The notes under the pieces: model-generated
Database searches by the model: none
What the model was told of the DNA's origin: nothing
The model's input: the letters and a program-made list of their open reading frames with translations, nothing else
Shown: positions 48,330 through 57,619 of the stretch, one piece after another
How the letters are laid out: each line of letters opens with the position of its first letter
Numbering within the stretch: the stretch's first letter is position 1
Translations under genes and position numbers: made by a program
Source of the DNA: Blumeriella jaapii
Lineage: Eukaryota; Ascomycota; Leotiomycetes; Helotiales; Drepanopezizaceae
Reading direction: 5' to 3'
NCBI GenBank assembly: GCA_009599575.1
Contig: VWND01000008.1
Coordinates: forward strand, 868,001-932,000
DNA length: 64,000 bases

Positions 48330-49112
48330 TCACTTCCTTGTGCCCTGCCCCGAAACAAATCTCTTGGACTTCTCTCTAGACTTCTCCTTTTCCTTGTCGG
48401 GGAGCTGCCCGTCGTCGGGGTAGGTGTCTGTCTTATCGTGGTAGCCACAGAGAATCTTCATAAAGTAGTGACGTGTGCCTGGGATGCTCTGGTGTTCAAT
48501 CAGTCCAAGCCTCGACTCGCCGGTAAGTCTGGCACGATAAATGCAGGACAGCAATGGGATGGGAGAAGAACGCACATCGCCACGAGCTTGAGAGTGCATC
48601 ATCAACAGCTCTGGAGAATCAAGGATGATAGCCGCCTGCCTCCGCTTCTCGACGTCCTCGTATGAACCATTGCGGTAGCTGTAATCCTATCAGCCCAGCA
48701 CCATCATCTCTGCCCTCACATGGGCGCCCTCTGACGGACCCCAAACGTGACCTCTCACTCCCTGTCATCTCTCTTTCACACCGACCAACACGCACGCAAG
48801 GTCAGGAAAACTTACGGGTCAAAGTGGCTCTCGCTCCACTCCTCATCACTCGAAGAACTATCGTCGCTCACATAGGGATTCTTGTCTCGCCTGCTTGTCC
48901 TGCATACTCGCCGTGAACTTCGGCAGAGCCCTCCCTGTCACACTTTTCCCCTTCGCCCCCCTCGGCGTAGCGATGCGTGCTCTGGAAGAGGAGTTGGAGG
49001 CGCTGGCGCTGGCGCTGGTGCTGGACGTTGCTACCCCAAACAGATTGTGCTGGTAGCTGGCTTGGCCGGAAGCGTTGGGCGTCGAGGTCGGGGAGGGAGA
49101 TGTTGAGGACAT
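48330..49112 (-). CDS. Small uncharacterised fungal protein (frame conflict near 48890)
   Basis: Not recognised. Three exons: 48816-49112, 48576-48678 and 48330-48488, with introns GTAAGT...TACAG and GTGCGT...ACCAG. The N-terminal half is Ser/Ala-rich (SSTSASASASNSSSRARI) and ends LPKFTASMQDKQAR; then NPYVSDDSSSDEEWSESHFD, an acidic Ser-rich stretch typical of CK2 sites; then YRNGSYEDVEKRRQAAIILD and SPELLMMHSQARGDSIPGTR, HYFMKILCGYHDK, and a Lys/Glu-rich basic tail. Exon 1 is out of phase with the next by one base, with the break between QAR and NPYV (about 48885-48895). Exons 2 and 3 agree with each other and with the NPYV frame. No signal peptide or membrane span; probably nuclear or cytosolic, about 185 residues. 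Confidence 0.6.
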
Positions 49113-49180
49113 TTTGGTGTTGTGGTTGGGGGCGTTAAAGGGAGGTTGTGATATAGCGATTTGACTTGAAGGGTCGACGG

Positions 49181-49747
49181 TCAAGATCCCAATACCTGTA
49201 AGTTGAGGAAGATGGAGATGAAGATGAAGATGCCAAAGAGGAGAAGGAGCGGTATGTACATACTGTACTCTATCAGGCTTGGCGCGGTATCGCTTGAAGC
49301 GCCAATCAGAAAAGGGACTTCTGGGAGGAAGTCAACGACGTCTGACGATTCAATCCCTTTCTCCCGTACTTTCTTGTAACATATTGTAGCTACGTACGAA
49401 TCTGTACCACCGAGATCTCCTTGAGGAATGCCGCTTGACGGTTTCGAACCGGTAGTATAATGCCTGTCGTTGTTTGAGAGCAGAAATTGCCGACCAAGGA
49501 GAACAGAAGAAGTTTCTCTGGTTGCGGCCTTAAATCCATCGATTTGCTGCTTGTTCTGCCACTTCTCGGTCCTCTGGTACCCTGCGATTTGACTTTCGTT
49601 CTCTATTAATTCGTTTGCTCCTGTTGAACTTGTTAGTCTTCTTCGCATCTTCCTGTTCTCACGCGTTTTGAACGCGAGTCTCGTGGCTGATAGCTTGGTC
49701 CGGGCGATTCTCTCATCAGGTGCCTTTTCCTTTGACCAAATAAACAT
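49181..49747 (-). CDS. Possible hypothetical protein with C-terminal membrane helix (doubtful)
   Basis: Open frame of 189 codons from ATG 49747. It has no family resemblance that I recognise; the N-terminal part is Arg/Lys-rich and the last 25 residues are hydrophobic (YIPLLLLFGIFIFISIFLNL). Against it: base composition resembles neighbouring non-coding DNA, a TACTGTACT motif of the intergenic type lies inside it at 49258-49268, and its promoter cannot be seen. Could be a chance frame. Confidence 0.22.
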   Translation of the reverse strand: MFIWSKEKAPDERIARTKLSATRLAFKTRENRKMRRRLTSSTGANELIENESQIAGYQRTEKWQNKQQIDGFKAATRETSSVLLGRQFLLSNNDRHYTTGSKPSSGIPQGDLGGTDSYVATICYKKVREKGIESSDVVDFLPEVPFLIGASSDTAPSLIEYSMYIPLLLLFGIFIFISIFLNLQVLGS

Positions 49748-50473
49748 AACGGAAGAAGCCTCCAACTCTGCCCTAAATAAATGCCCACTGCTAATAAACC
49801 GTGTTTCTGAGATTTAATTTCGAGCAATATTTCCTAGCTCATGTCATAATCTCTACCAAGACACTAGCAATTTGAGACTCCAATGTCTGTGGCTATGCAC
49901 CTACTATAAGGGTTGGATGAGTAGATCTGATGTAGCCGTACGCTTTCTTGCGTGGGTTGCTATCAATGCATTGCCTATGTGATTCTTTTTACACACAATT
50001 AGGTAGTTGCTGAAATTCACGAGTTGCTCAACAGCTAAGCTATGTGGCATTGCTGCTTTCCGTTATAGTGGCTACGGCAAGCCAGGGCGAGGGTGAAATT
50101 AATCTTTGTTGGTTTGTAGTGCACTTCCCACATGTTACCTTCCCAGCTGGAACATAGATATGTGGTAGCCTGGATGTTAGTATGTGATTGTCAACGTCTG
50201 TCGATACTAGCACTCACGGACAGCACTGCACTTCGGACCCGTGACTAGAATAAGCGAAAACAAACAAACCCTTCGAGCACGCTTTGGTAAATCACTCCAT
50301 GTCAACTTTCGTGTCAACCAAACGTCGGAGAGAATAAAGGCCTCAGGTTTACACCAACGCTACTGGCTTTTGCTCAACCCCCGCCAGCCACATCTTCTCC
50401 ATCTATTCACCCCTCAAGACCCAACCTGCAACTGCTCGAGGTCCATCGGGTTCACCTAATCTCACTCGAAATC
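49748..50473. other. gap upstream of the coiled-coil gene
   Basis: AT-richer sequence without recognisable coding features; the right end is probably the leader of the next gene. Confidence 0.4.
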
Positions 50474-52742
50474 ATGTTCCATTCGCGCATACCATATTTC
50501 CAGAACGGGAATGCCTCGATTATACAAGAGGCGCCGTGTAAGAAGCGCTTCAACCCCCACTCTTTTAACAGCTAACGGGTTAATCTAGACGTCGACCACG
50601 ACTCGGGAGAATGGTTCGAAGCCAATTCATTTCTCATCGATCTCGACCAGCGCTATCCTCGTCTCCCAATAACCCCATCGATGCTGCACGCCCACGCAAT
50701 GATGCGCGGAGGGGCTCCCATCGAGGGTGATCCTCTCCATAGTGCTGTTTATGTCCACCCGAGCCGTGCTGCCAACAATACAACCCAACGTAGATATCGA
50801 ATGGAGCTTCTCACAAGAGAGAAATCGATCGAAGAGTGGGTACTACGTGGCCAATGTTATGACATCGCTAACATGTGCTCACCAGACTCAAGCGCACAAA
50901 AGTTTACTGGGACCCAATCAACAACCAGCAGCCGCCACCACCAAGAGAACCTCCCCTACGATCCTGTGATATCGACTCGGCGAAACAGACAACCTACGCA
51001 GAGCACCTTCTGAAGACCAACCCGACCGTCGGTATGAATCACTACAGCGGCGATCAGATTCATCAGAACTGGGGCCTTCTCAAGATTGGTGGGAGATGGA
51101 CCGATCCGGACAGCGAGTATGACTTGTATCGGGCCATTCAGCTGCACGATCATGGCATTAACCTGTACACTCCCACCGCGCCCCCTGACCCGCTCTCCTG
51201 AGCTGGTACAAACAGATACGGGACCGCGTATCATGACACCGGAAGAAGAAGACGAATTCTATAAGGGGTATGTGGACGAGGTCACCGATGATGTTGATGG
51301 CGAGGATGATCCGCGTCAATACCGTATCGCCCCAGCTACGTTTGCTCGATGGGCTGCTGGCTGTGCTCTAGGAGAACGCTATCACGAGGAGCCTTTTCCG
51401 TCAGTTGTAAGCCGCTCTCTTTATTTCCACTTCAACTGTACCTTGACTAACACATCTCCCAGCCAAAGATACCCACTCCAGAACCACAAGAGCAAGATCA
51501 AATCCATGCAAAGACCCAAATTGAGCCCCAATTCGACGTGGAACTTGGAAGCAGTCTATCTGGTATCTACGAGCTGCCTGCAGAACCTCGAGTCCTGAAG
51601 ACTCCTCAAGGTAATTCGCTCCTCACTCCGAAATGAGGGTGTAATTAACAACCTTAAAGGTGTCGATCCTGTTCGTCCACCCTTAGCATACTCCTACAGC
51701 TACCCAAAAGCGTCTCTCGAGAATGAGCGCAAAGCTTTCGCCCAGTACGAACAGTACACTCCGTACGAGTCGACCATTGAATCCCAGCCTGAAGTCTACA
51801 GATCCGTAAGACTTCCCAAGCCCTTTCCTCTCTTCCGTCTCACTCTTGCACCTTTCCTCTACCCTTTCTTTGCTTCTCCCTTTCCATTTCCTTCTCAACA
51901 TCCCACTGACAACCCCCTAGGAAGGCGGCGGTCGGGCCCTCGGAGACCTCTACCAAATGCCCGAAGCCGGCGAAGTTCTCTACAACTCAGCCAAATCCCA
52001 CCTCATTGACCTTCGTAACTCCATCCACCACCAGTACAAGCAGATCATCTACACTGCGGGCCACGGCAACCAAAGAGCCGCTGCTCGCGCCGAGCTCGCC
52101 CGAGAAGTATACTTCCTCAATGAGAAGCTAAACCCGCAAGACCGGCTCCCCCGTACATCCCCCCCTCGTTCCCAACCCATCCCATACTTCGCAAATCTCA
52201 CCAACACCACCAACGCCCCCGCCACCAACCCATCTACTCCCGAGCCCACGACCGCTTCCATGCCCATCAACTCGCCCCAAGGCCCTCGGCGCCAATACCT
52301 CCGCCAGATGACGGAGGAGACCGAGCGCCAGCAGACCCAAGCGCACGAGTCGGAGCCAGGCCCGCAAAGCCTCGACGCGGATTACCCCACGATCGAAGAC
52401 GAGATCGAGGAGTTGCGCCACGAGAAGGACAGCATGTTGCAGCCCAAAGCCAAGGCCGACTCGCCCAGACGCCCTCGCCGCCAGTACCTACGCTACATAG
52501 CGGAGGAGACGCAGCGCCAACAGATCCTCGCGCGGAAGGCGGAGCTGGGCCTGCAAGCCCTCGAGGCGGATTACCAGGCCATCGAAGACGAGATCGAGGG
52601 CTTGCAGCGCAAGAAGGCTGGCTTGTTGTGGGCGCTGGGCTACGAGACCGTCGACCAGATCGAGGACCTGATGCCAAAGCGGGAGCCGAATTATCGCGAC
52701 TTGAGGAGCCAGTTCAAGCTGAGTGGACAGGATGGTGCGTGA
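50474..52742 (+). CDS. Unrecognised coiled-coil protein with a 63-residue internal duplication
   Basis: Function unknown. Exons that fit: 50474-50537, 50589-50839, a long exon to about 51414, 51465-51610, 51660-51807 and 51922-52742. N-terminal features: FHSRIPYFQNGNASIIQEAP, VDHDSGEWFEANSFLIDLDQ, IHQNWGLLKIGGRWTDPDSE, then an acidic stretch (TPEEEDEFYKGYVDEVTDD). The C-terminal quarter contains two tandem copies of a charged helical unit starting PRRQYLR at 52284 and 52473. Two conflicts: exon 3 is one base out of phase after 50839, and the frame breaks at a run of five C (51181-51185), where four C would restore it. It may be a lineage-specific gene. TGA at 52740-52742. No signal peptide or membrane helix. 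Confidence 0.6.
52284..52661 (+). repeat. two tandem 189-bp units inside the coiled-coil gene
   Basis: Units start at 52284 and 52473 (period 189 nt = 63 codons). Shared peptide features: PRRQYLR, EET-RQQ, IEDEIE-L and an LQ-containing end. They differ at many positions, so the duplication is not recent. Confidence 0.85.
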
Positions 52743-53525
52743 GGCCGGTGCTTCCCTGCGCATTTCTGTTGGCGTTGGTCTCGGATGATAGCCCCCATTC
52801 CTTTCTTCCATCAGACTTTTTATTTTTATTTTTATTCTTATTCTTCGGAGACGCTATGGCTTGGTCCTGGTCACTTCTTGCGCCCCCGTCTCGACTTCGT
52901 TGCCTGGTCTGCAGTCAGCGGTAGGTCCAGTCGTTGGAGCTTGGTTTGGCTCTCAGGCCTACAGTACTTTTCCTCTCCGGTCTTTTCCTCTCTGTCCCTT
53001 TCCCCGGCCGAAAAATGCGCGTTCCGATCTTCAGCACTCGGTTCTACCGCGTTGGTGTCCAGCCATGCTGGGCGAGGATGGGAGGGGACAGGAGCCAGCT
53101 CTCGCGCCCTAGATGGCCTTTGGAGCGTGCGAATCCGCACATGATTGTTTTGTAGATTAGAGGCAAATGTGTTGTACATTAGAATCCACCGTTTTTACTC
53201 GCTGTCTCTGCTTCGGACCCGTGCCTTGATGATTTGATGGCTTGGTGAGGTGGCCATCCTATACTATACAAAACAGACCGATGCCACGCAGCCCGGCCGC
53301 TATAGAGAGGAGCAGTGATATACACATCGTGTCGGTCATGCAACAACGCCTTCCGTACTCGTACACAGATTTCCCATATCGCCCCCGCCTCGAATGACGC
53401 CGAAGATGCCAGTCCATTAGAAGTTTTCGTACAGCCCGCGTTCCCATTCCCCGTGCATCAGTAGGCCGTCCGCGTCTCTTCCCTTGCTCGAGTCCAGGAG
53501 GGAAGAGAGTGGCCGGAAGGGGCGT
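52743..53525. other. convergent gap to GrpE
   Basis: A (TTTATTTTTATTC)-type run lies at about 52809-52833. No gene recognised between the two convergent stop codons. Confidence 0.5.
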
Positions 53526-54402
53526 CTACGCGTTCTTCACCACGCCCACCTTCGCCGCCCTCAAGATGCGCCCATTCAGCTTGAAGCCCTTCTGCTGCGT
53601 GTGGAACACGGTGTTGTCCTCCTTCCCCTGCATGGGCGTCATGAACGTCGCCTCGTGCTCGTTCGGGTTGAACTTCTCGCCCGCGACGCTGGGGTCGAAG
53701 CGCTCCAGGCCGTGCTTCTTCAGCGTCGCCATCAGGATGCCCTCCGTCATCTTGAGCCCGTCGTACAGGTTCAGCAGGTCCTTCTCGTGCTCGCTCGTCG
53801 CCGCGCTGCTGCCGCTGCGCACTTTGTCCTCCGGCACCATGGCCAGCGCCCGGTCCAGGTTGTCGATCGACTCCACGAGGTCCTTGGCGAACTTCTGGAT
53901 CGCGAAGTCCTTCGCGGCTTGCATCTCGCGCTTCGTGCGCTCTTGCAGGTTGCGGAACTCGGCGACGGAGCGCAGATACCGATCCTATCCCCATCACGAC
54001 ACGTTGTCAGCACACGAGCACGTACACCTGCGTTCACTCTCCCCGACAGGACATCTCCTGCCACTCATTTGCTGTGCGGGGAGAAGACAGGATGGGAGCA
54101 GCGTGGCGAACCTTCAGCTCCACGATCTCCTTGTTCTTGGCCTCGAGTTCCAGCTTCGTCTTGTCCTCGGCCGTCTTATCCTCCGTCTTTTCCTCGGCGC
54201 TCTCGTCCTTCTTGGTCTCGGGCTCGGAGCTGTACCATCTCGCTGCTGCTGCTGCCGCTGCCGGCCGCGACACGCGGGCGAAGGATGTGGGTGTGGGTGT
54301 AGATGTAGAGAGGAACTGGGGGCGGGCGAGGGGGGACCGAGGCGAGGCGCGGAGGGAGCTGTTCAGGCGGGCGGATTGGCGGAGGAGGGTTCTTTGGATC
54401 AT
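53526..54402 (-). CDS. MGE1: Mitochondrial GrpE (nucleotide exchange factor of mtHsp70)
   Basis: Exchanges ADP on matrix Hsp70 (SSC1) and so drives protein import and folding. Two exons (54112-54402 and 53526-53984; intron GTTCGC...GATAG, 127 nt) encode 249 residues, the usual length. Seen: Arg/Ser-rich presequence (RTLLRQSARLNSSLRASPRS), an acidic-basic linker (KKDESAEEKTEDKTAEDKTK), the long helix DRYLRSVAEFRNLQERTKRE followed by MQAAKDFAIQKFAKDLVESI and DNLDRALAMVP, and the beta domain GLERFDPSVAGEKFNPNEHE, HTQQKGFKLNGRILRAAKV. ATG 54400-54402 gives the best presequence. Antisense frames as long as 300 codons are GC-rich shadows. Confidence 0.95.
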
Positions 54403-55984
54403 GGTTCTTGACGTGGGGATGGGAGTGTCGAGTGAAGCCGATGTGTTTTTCGTGATGACTTGGGACAAGGTTTGGAAGGATTATTTTTTTTAGATGGGGG
54501 TCTAGCGGTGCCAAGATGCATGGGACTTGCGATATGGCTCTTCCGGACGACATCCGTTGTCGAGCTTGCATTTCTCCATCTTCCCTCGTCGTCTTCTCTA
54601 TCCCCAACTTCGGATTTTCCACAATGCCTTTGACTGTACGTTTGGTGGAGAATGGGCTCATCCTCCCAGTCCCCCAAGAATCTTGATACTTGAAGCCCGT
54701 TCACGTCCGAGCTGTAGAGGGATCGGAACAACCGATGACAAGATTGCAACGACAGCGACGACAGCAGCCGCAGAAGGACAAGAACATCATGGCTAAGGCC
54801 CATGACCGTCCATCTTGCTCGCCATCCATGAGTGCCTGAGGCGAAGCTGCAATTCTCAATACTCGGCTTCTCTTATTGGCGGACCTACGAGGCATCTGCA
54901 AGTCCCTTCTGGCATCCGCATTGTCTGGACTGTGTGTGTTGTAGGTAGGTACGCAAGGCAAATCTGCTCTCTTTCTACTCTTGACGGGCTTTTTTCTACT
55001 CTTGACGTGCTTTTTTCTACTCTTGACGTGCTTTTTTCTACTCTTGACTTGCTTTTCCTACTCTTGAGTGCTTTCTCCTACTCTTGACTGTTTTTTCCTA
55101 CTCTTGACTGTTTTTTCCTACTCTTAACCTGCTGTGTTGATTGTTCCACACACTTGATTGCTCAATCTTCTGCCCGTCTGAGCTTCTTTAGATTTGTCGT
55201 CCGGATCATCATCTAGGCCGTTGACAACATGTAGCAGTTGGCATCAGCCTATGTAGCACAACCTGGCATGTTCTGTGGTTTTCAAGGACATAAAGCTGGG
55301 TCGCTTCGTATCAACGGCGGGACAGATTTCGTGTGTCTTTGATACACGGGCTGTCGTCGCTCCTTCCCGCTTCGACTATTTCGAGCAAGCTTGCAACCTT
55401 ATTTCAACTGCCCCAAAACAACTTCGTCGATGTATTCACAACCACATCTTGACATGACTTCTCTCCAAAGTCCCCCTCTTTGTCCTCTTTTTCCTTTCCA
55501 CTTCCTCCTGGCTCGATTCCACTCCATTTCCTCCTGGCTCGATTCCACGGGAGTCAATAGCCTGCCCCGATACCGGGTCTCTCCCGGACATTCAATGTCT
55601 TGTTCTGACTATACCTGCCCTTGTGAATTCGAAAATCACAGGGTGATTCATCAATGCCAAGAGCACGACAAGACTCACGCAACGCTGATGGTACAAGATA
55701 CCTCCGCTACCAAATCTTGGAGCCTTTAACACCACACACCACACACCACAAACCACACTCCAACCTTCCAGCCGTTGCTGGACCACCTTCACAACTTCCT
55801 CCAGAACCAAGCCTGTCGTTGGTCAAGATGGTACCCCACGCTGATGAAGGCAAGTCCTCAAGCCCTGATGCTAATCTTTGCTTTGGGGCTCAGACTTCCT
55901 CCTGTGCCAAACTACGCATAGCTAGGCTGGAATTGTACATGCTGATACAGCAGTGTAGCTCTGCCTTGCCTGCCAGTTCCAGTT
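54403..55984. repeat. gap with a 21-bp tandem repeat (54974-55130)
   Basis: About eight copies of CTACTCTTGACGTGCTTTTTT, degenerating rightwards (TGACTGTTTTTTC). The gap also has a direct repeat of TCCTCCTGGCTCGATTCCAC at about 55503-55547. At about 55594 a Cys-rich frame starts MSCSDYTCPCEFENHRVIHQ, but it has no further support and may be chance. Confidence 0.75.
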
Positions 55985-56520
55985 CCAGTTCCAGATCCAG
56001 ATCCATCAGTATTCAACTTCGTCCTCGCTCGGGCCCCGGCCACCACTCAAGACACTCCGCCCGAGGCAGACCAACAGCGCTCAAAGCCAGTACACCGTCA
56101 AACCGAAGCCGAAAAGGTTCGACTTCCCTCCTCTAACCCTTCTTCATCCTCAAGAGATACTCACCGATCTTCCAGTTCCCCAACGCCCTCAAGGCCCCTC
56201 ACGTCATCCCCAAGGCCAAGAGCATGACCGACGCTGAGATGAAGAGCGAAGTCCTTGACGACTACCAGATCGACAAGATCGCCACCCAGCTCAAGACCGC
56301 CGACCCTCCTCTCTCCCTCGAGCAGGCCCGTCAACGACGCGACTCCATCAAGGAGGAGCGCAAGATGAACATCGATTTCATCCGTCGCCGCACCATGTCT
56401 CGCGCTGAAGCCCTGGGCCGTCCCAATCTCGAGGCTTTGGGGCACCCAAACTTGGAAGGATTCAGGGAGGGAAAGGTGATTGAGCCTGAGGGAAAGGGGG
56501 ATGACGATGAGGGAAAGTAG
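55985..56520 (+). CDS. Small uncharacterised protein, 3' exons only
   Basis: Not recognised. Two supported exons: one ending GAAAAG at 56116 with peptide ATTQDTPPEADQQRSKPVHR upstream, and 56176-56520. The intron (56117-56175, 59 nt) has GTTCGA donor, CTAAC branch and TCCAG acceptor, and both phases agree. The last exon encodes FPNALKAPHVIPKAKSMTDA, EMKSEVLDDYQIDKIATQLK and EERKMNIDFIRRRTMSRAEA, ending in an acidic tail. Lys/Glu alternation suggests a mostly helical, soluble protein. The 5' end is unresolved: frames upstream of 55985 contain stops or lie within Pro/Ser repeats (SSSSSSRSRS in one frame). Start uncertain. Confidence 0.4.
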
Positions 56521-57206
56521 GTGGATCGGGAGTGAGCTTGGCTTGCTATGTTATTCGCGCGCTGGATATGGATGGGTCTTTGGGACGAACGGAACACATC
56601 ACAGACTAGGTATCTGAGCATCATTCGTGCGAGATACGAGGGGCAGTCATACTGGCTACGGTTTGGTGGACGATGAAATACATCCCGTGCACCCCTCTCT
56701 CTGCTCTAGGGCCCAAGACGTGTGTCGTTCCTCGTATCTCCTTCCATACGTGCTACCACCAGAGAGACCCTCTCCCCTAAACCATCCCTCCCGTAAGCAT
56801 CATCAGATAAGCATCCGTCTACATCCCATCCACCTCGCAGCCAGCAACCACTCCCGTAAGCAAAAGCCGCCAGCTACGATGCGAAAAATTAAAAAAAGAC
56901 GCGTCCCGTTGCCCAAGTCTAAATTCGCGGTCTACCTCTACCAGCGGCACAACATGAATTTCTCTGCTTCGGGCTTTCTGCAAGAATGGAGGTTTTCTTG
57001 GGTTGGGGGGAGGGGGGGGTGATAGGAGGGTTCCACCCTTCTGCTAAAGAACTAGGCTGTAAACTTCCAAACGCAAGAGGCTCGTACGTACGTAGGTACA
57101 CACAGCAGGAGAGGGAACCTGACAGGATCCTAACACGGCTTTCGCCCTCGACCTGGGCGGGTTCCAGTGCAATGTCATGGCGCTCACTTTTACAGACGGC
57201 GGGAAG

Positions 57207-57238
<32 letters not shown>

Positions 57239-57619
57239 GGAAATCTATCTATCGTACATTATTCATACAATCGTCCAACATTACACGGGGTATCCAACCC
57301 CCCCCAACCCTCCCCTTCAAACCCAACTCCGAATCCCACGGGGGTATCCTGTACGCCGGACCGGGAAAACGCCGAGAAAACGGAGAGAGGGTGAGAAGGA
57401 GAGGTTAGGAGAGGTGAAAAAAAAGAAAAGAAAAGGAAAGGAAGGGAAAGGAAAAGAAAAAAAAGAAAAGAAAAGAAAAGAAAAGAAAAGAAAAGAAAAA
57501 AAAGAAAAGAAAAAAGAAAAAGAAAAGGAAAGAAAAGAAAAAAGAAAAGAAAAGAAAAGAAAAGAAAAAGAAAGAAGAGGGAAGGGAGCGGAGCCGATGG
57601 TCGGACTGGTCGGCGTGGG
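56521..57619. repeat. gap with poly-T (57211-57238) and GA-rich (AAAAG)n block (57418-57580)
   Basis: A run of 28 T is followed by a 160-bp purine block of AAAAG/AAAGG pentamers just before the stop codon of the next gene on the minus strand. No gene recognised. The purine block runs to within 40 bp of that gene's end. Confidence 0.9.

Noticed and set aside
53458..54411. Frames up to 300 codons on both strands at the GrpE gene
   Set aside because: GC-rich shadows of the GrpE exons.
55594..55729. Cys-rich frame MSCSDYTCPCEFENH
   Set aside because: Short, not joined to a supported exon, and no family match; kept only as a remark in the gap entry.
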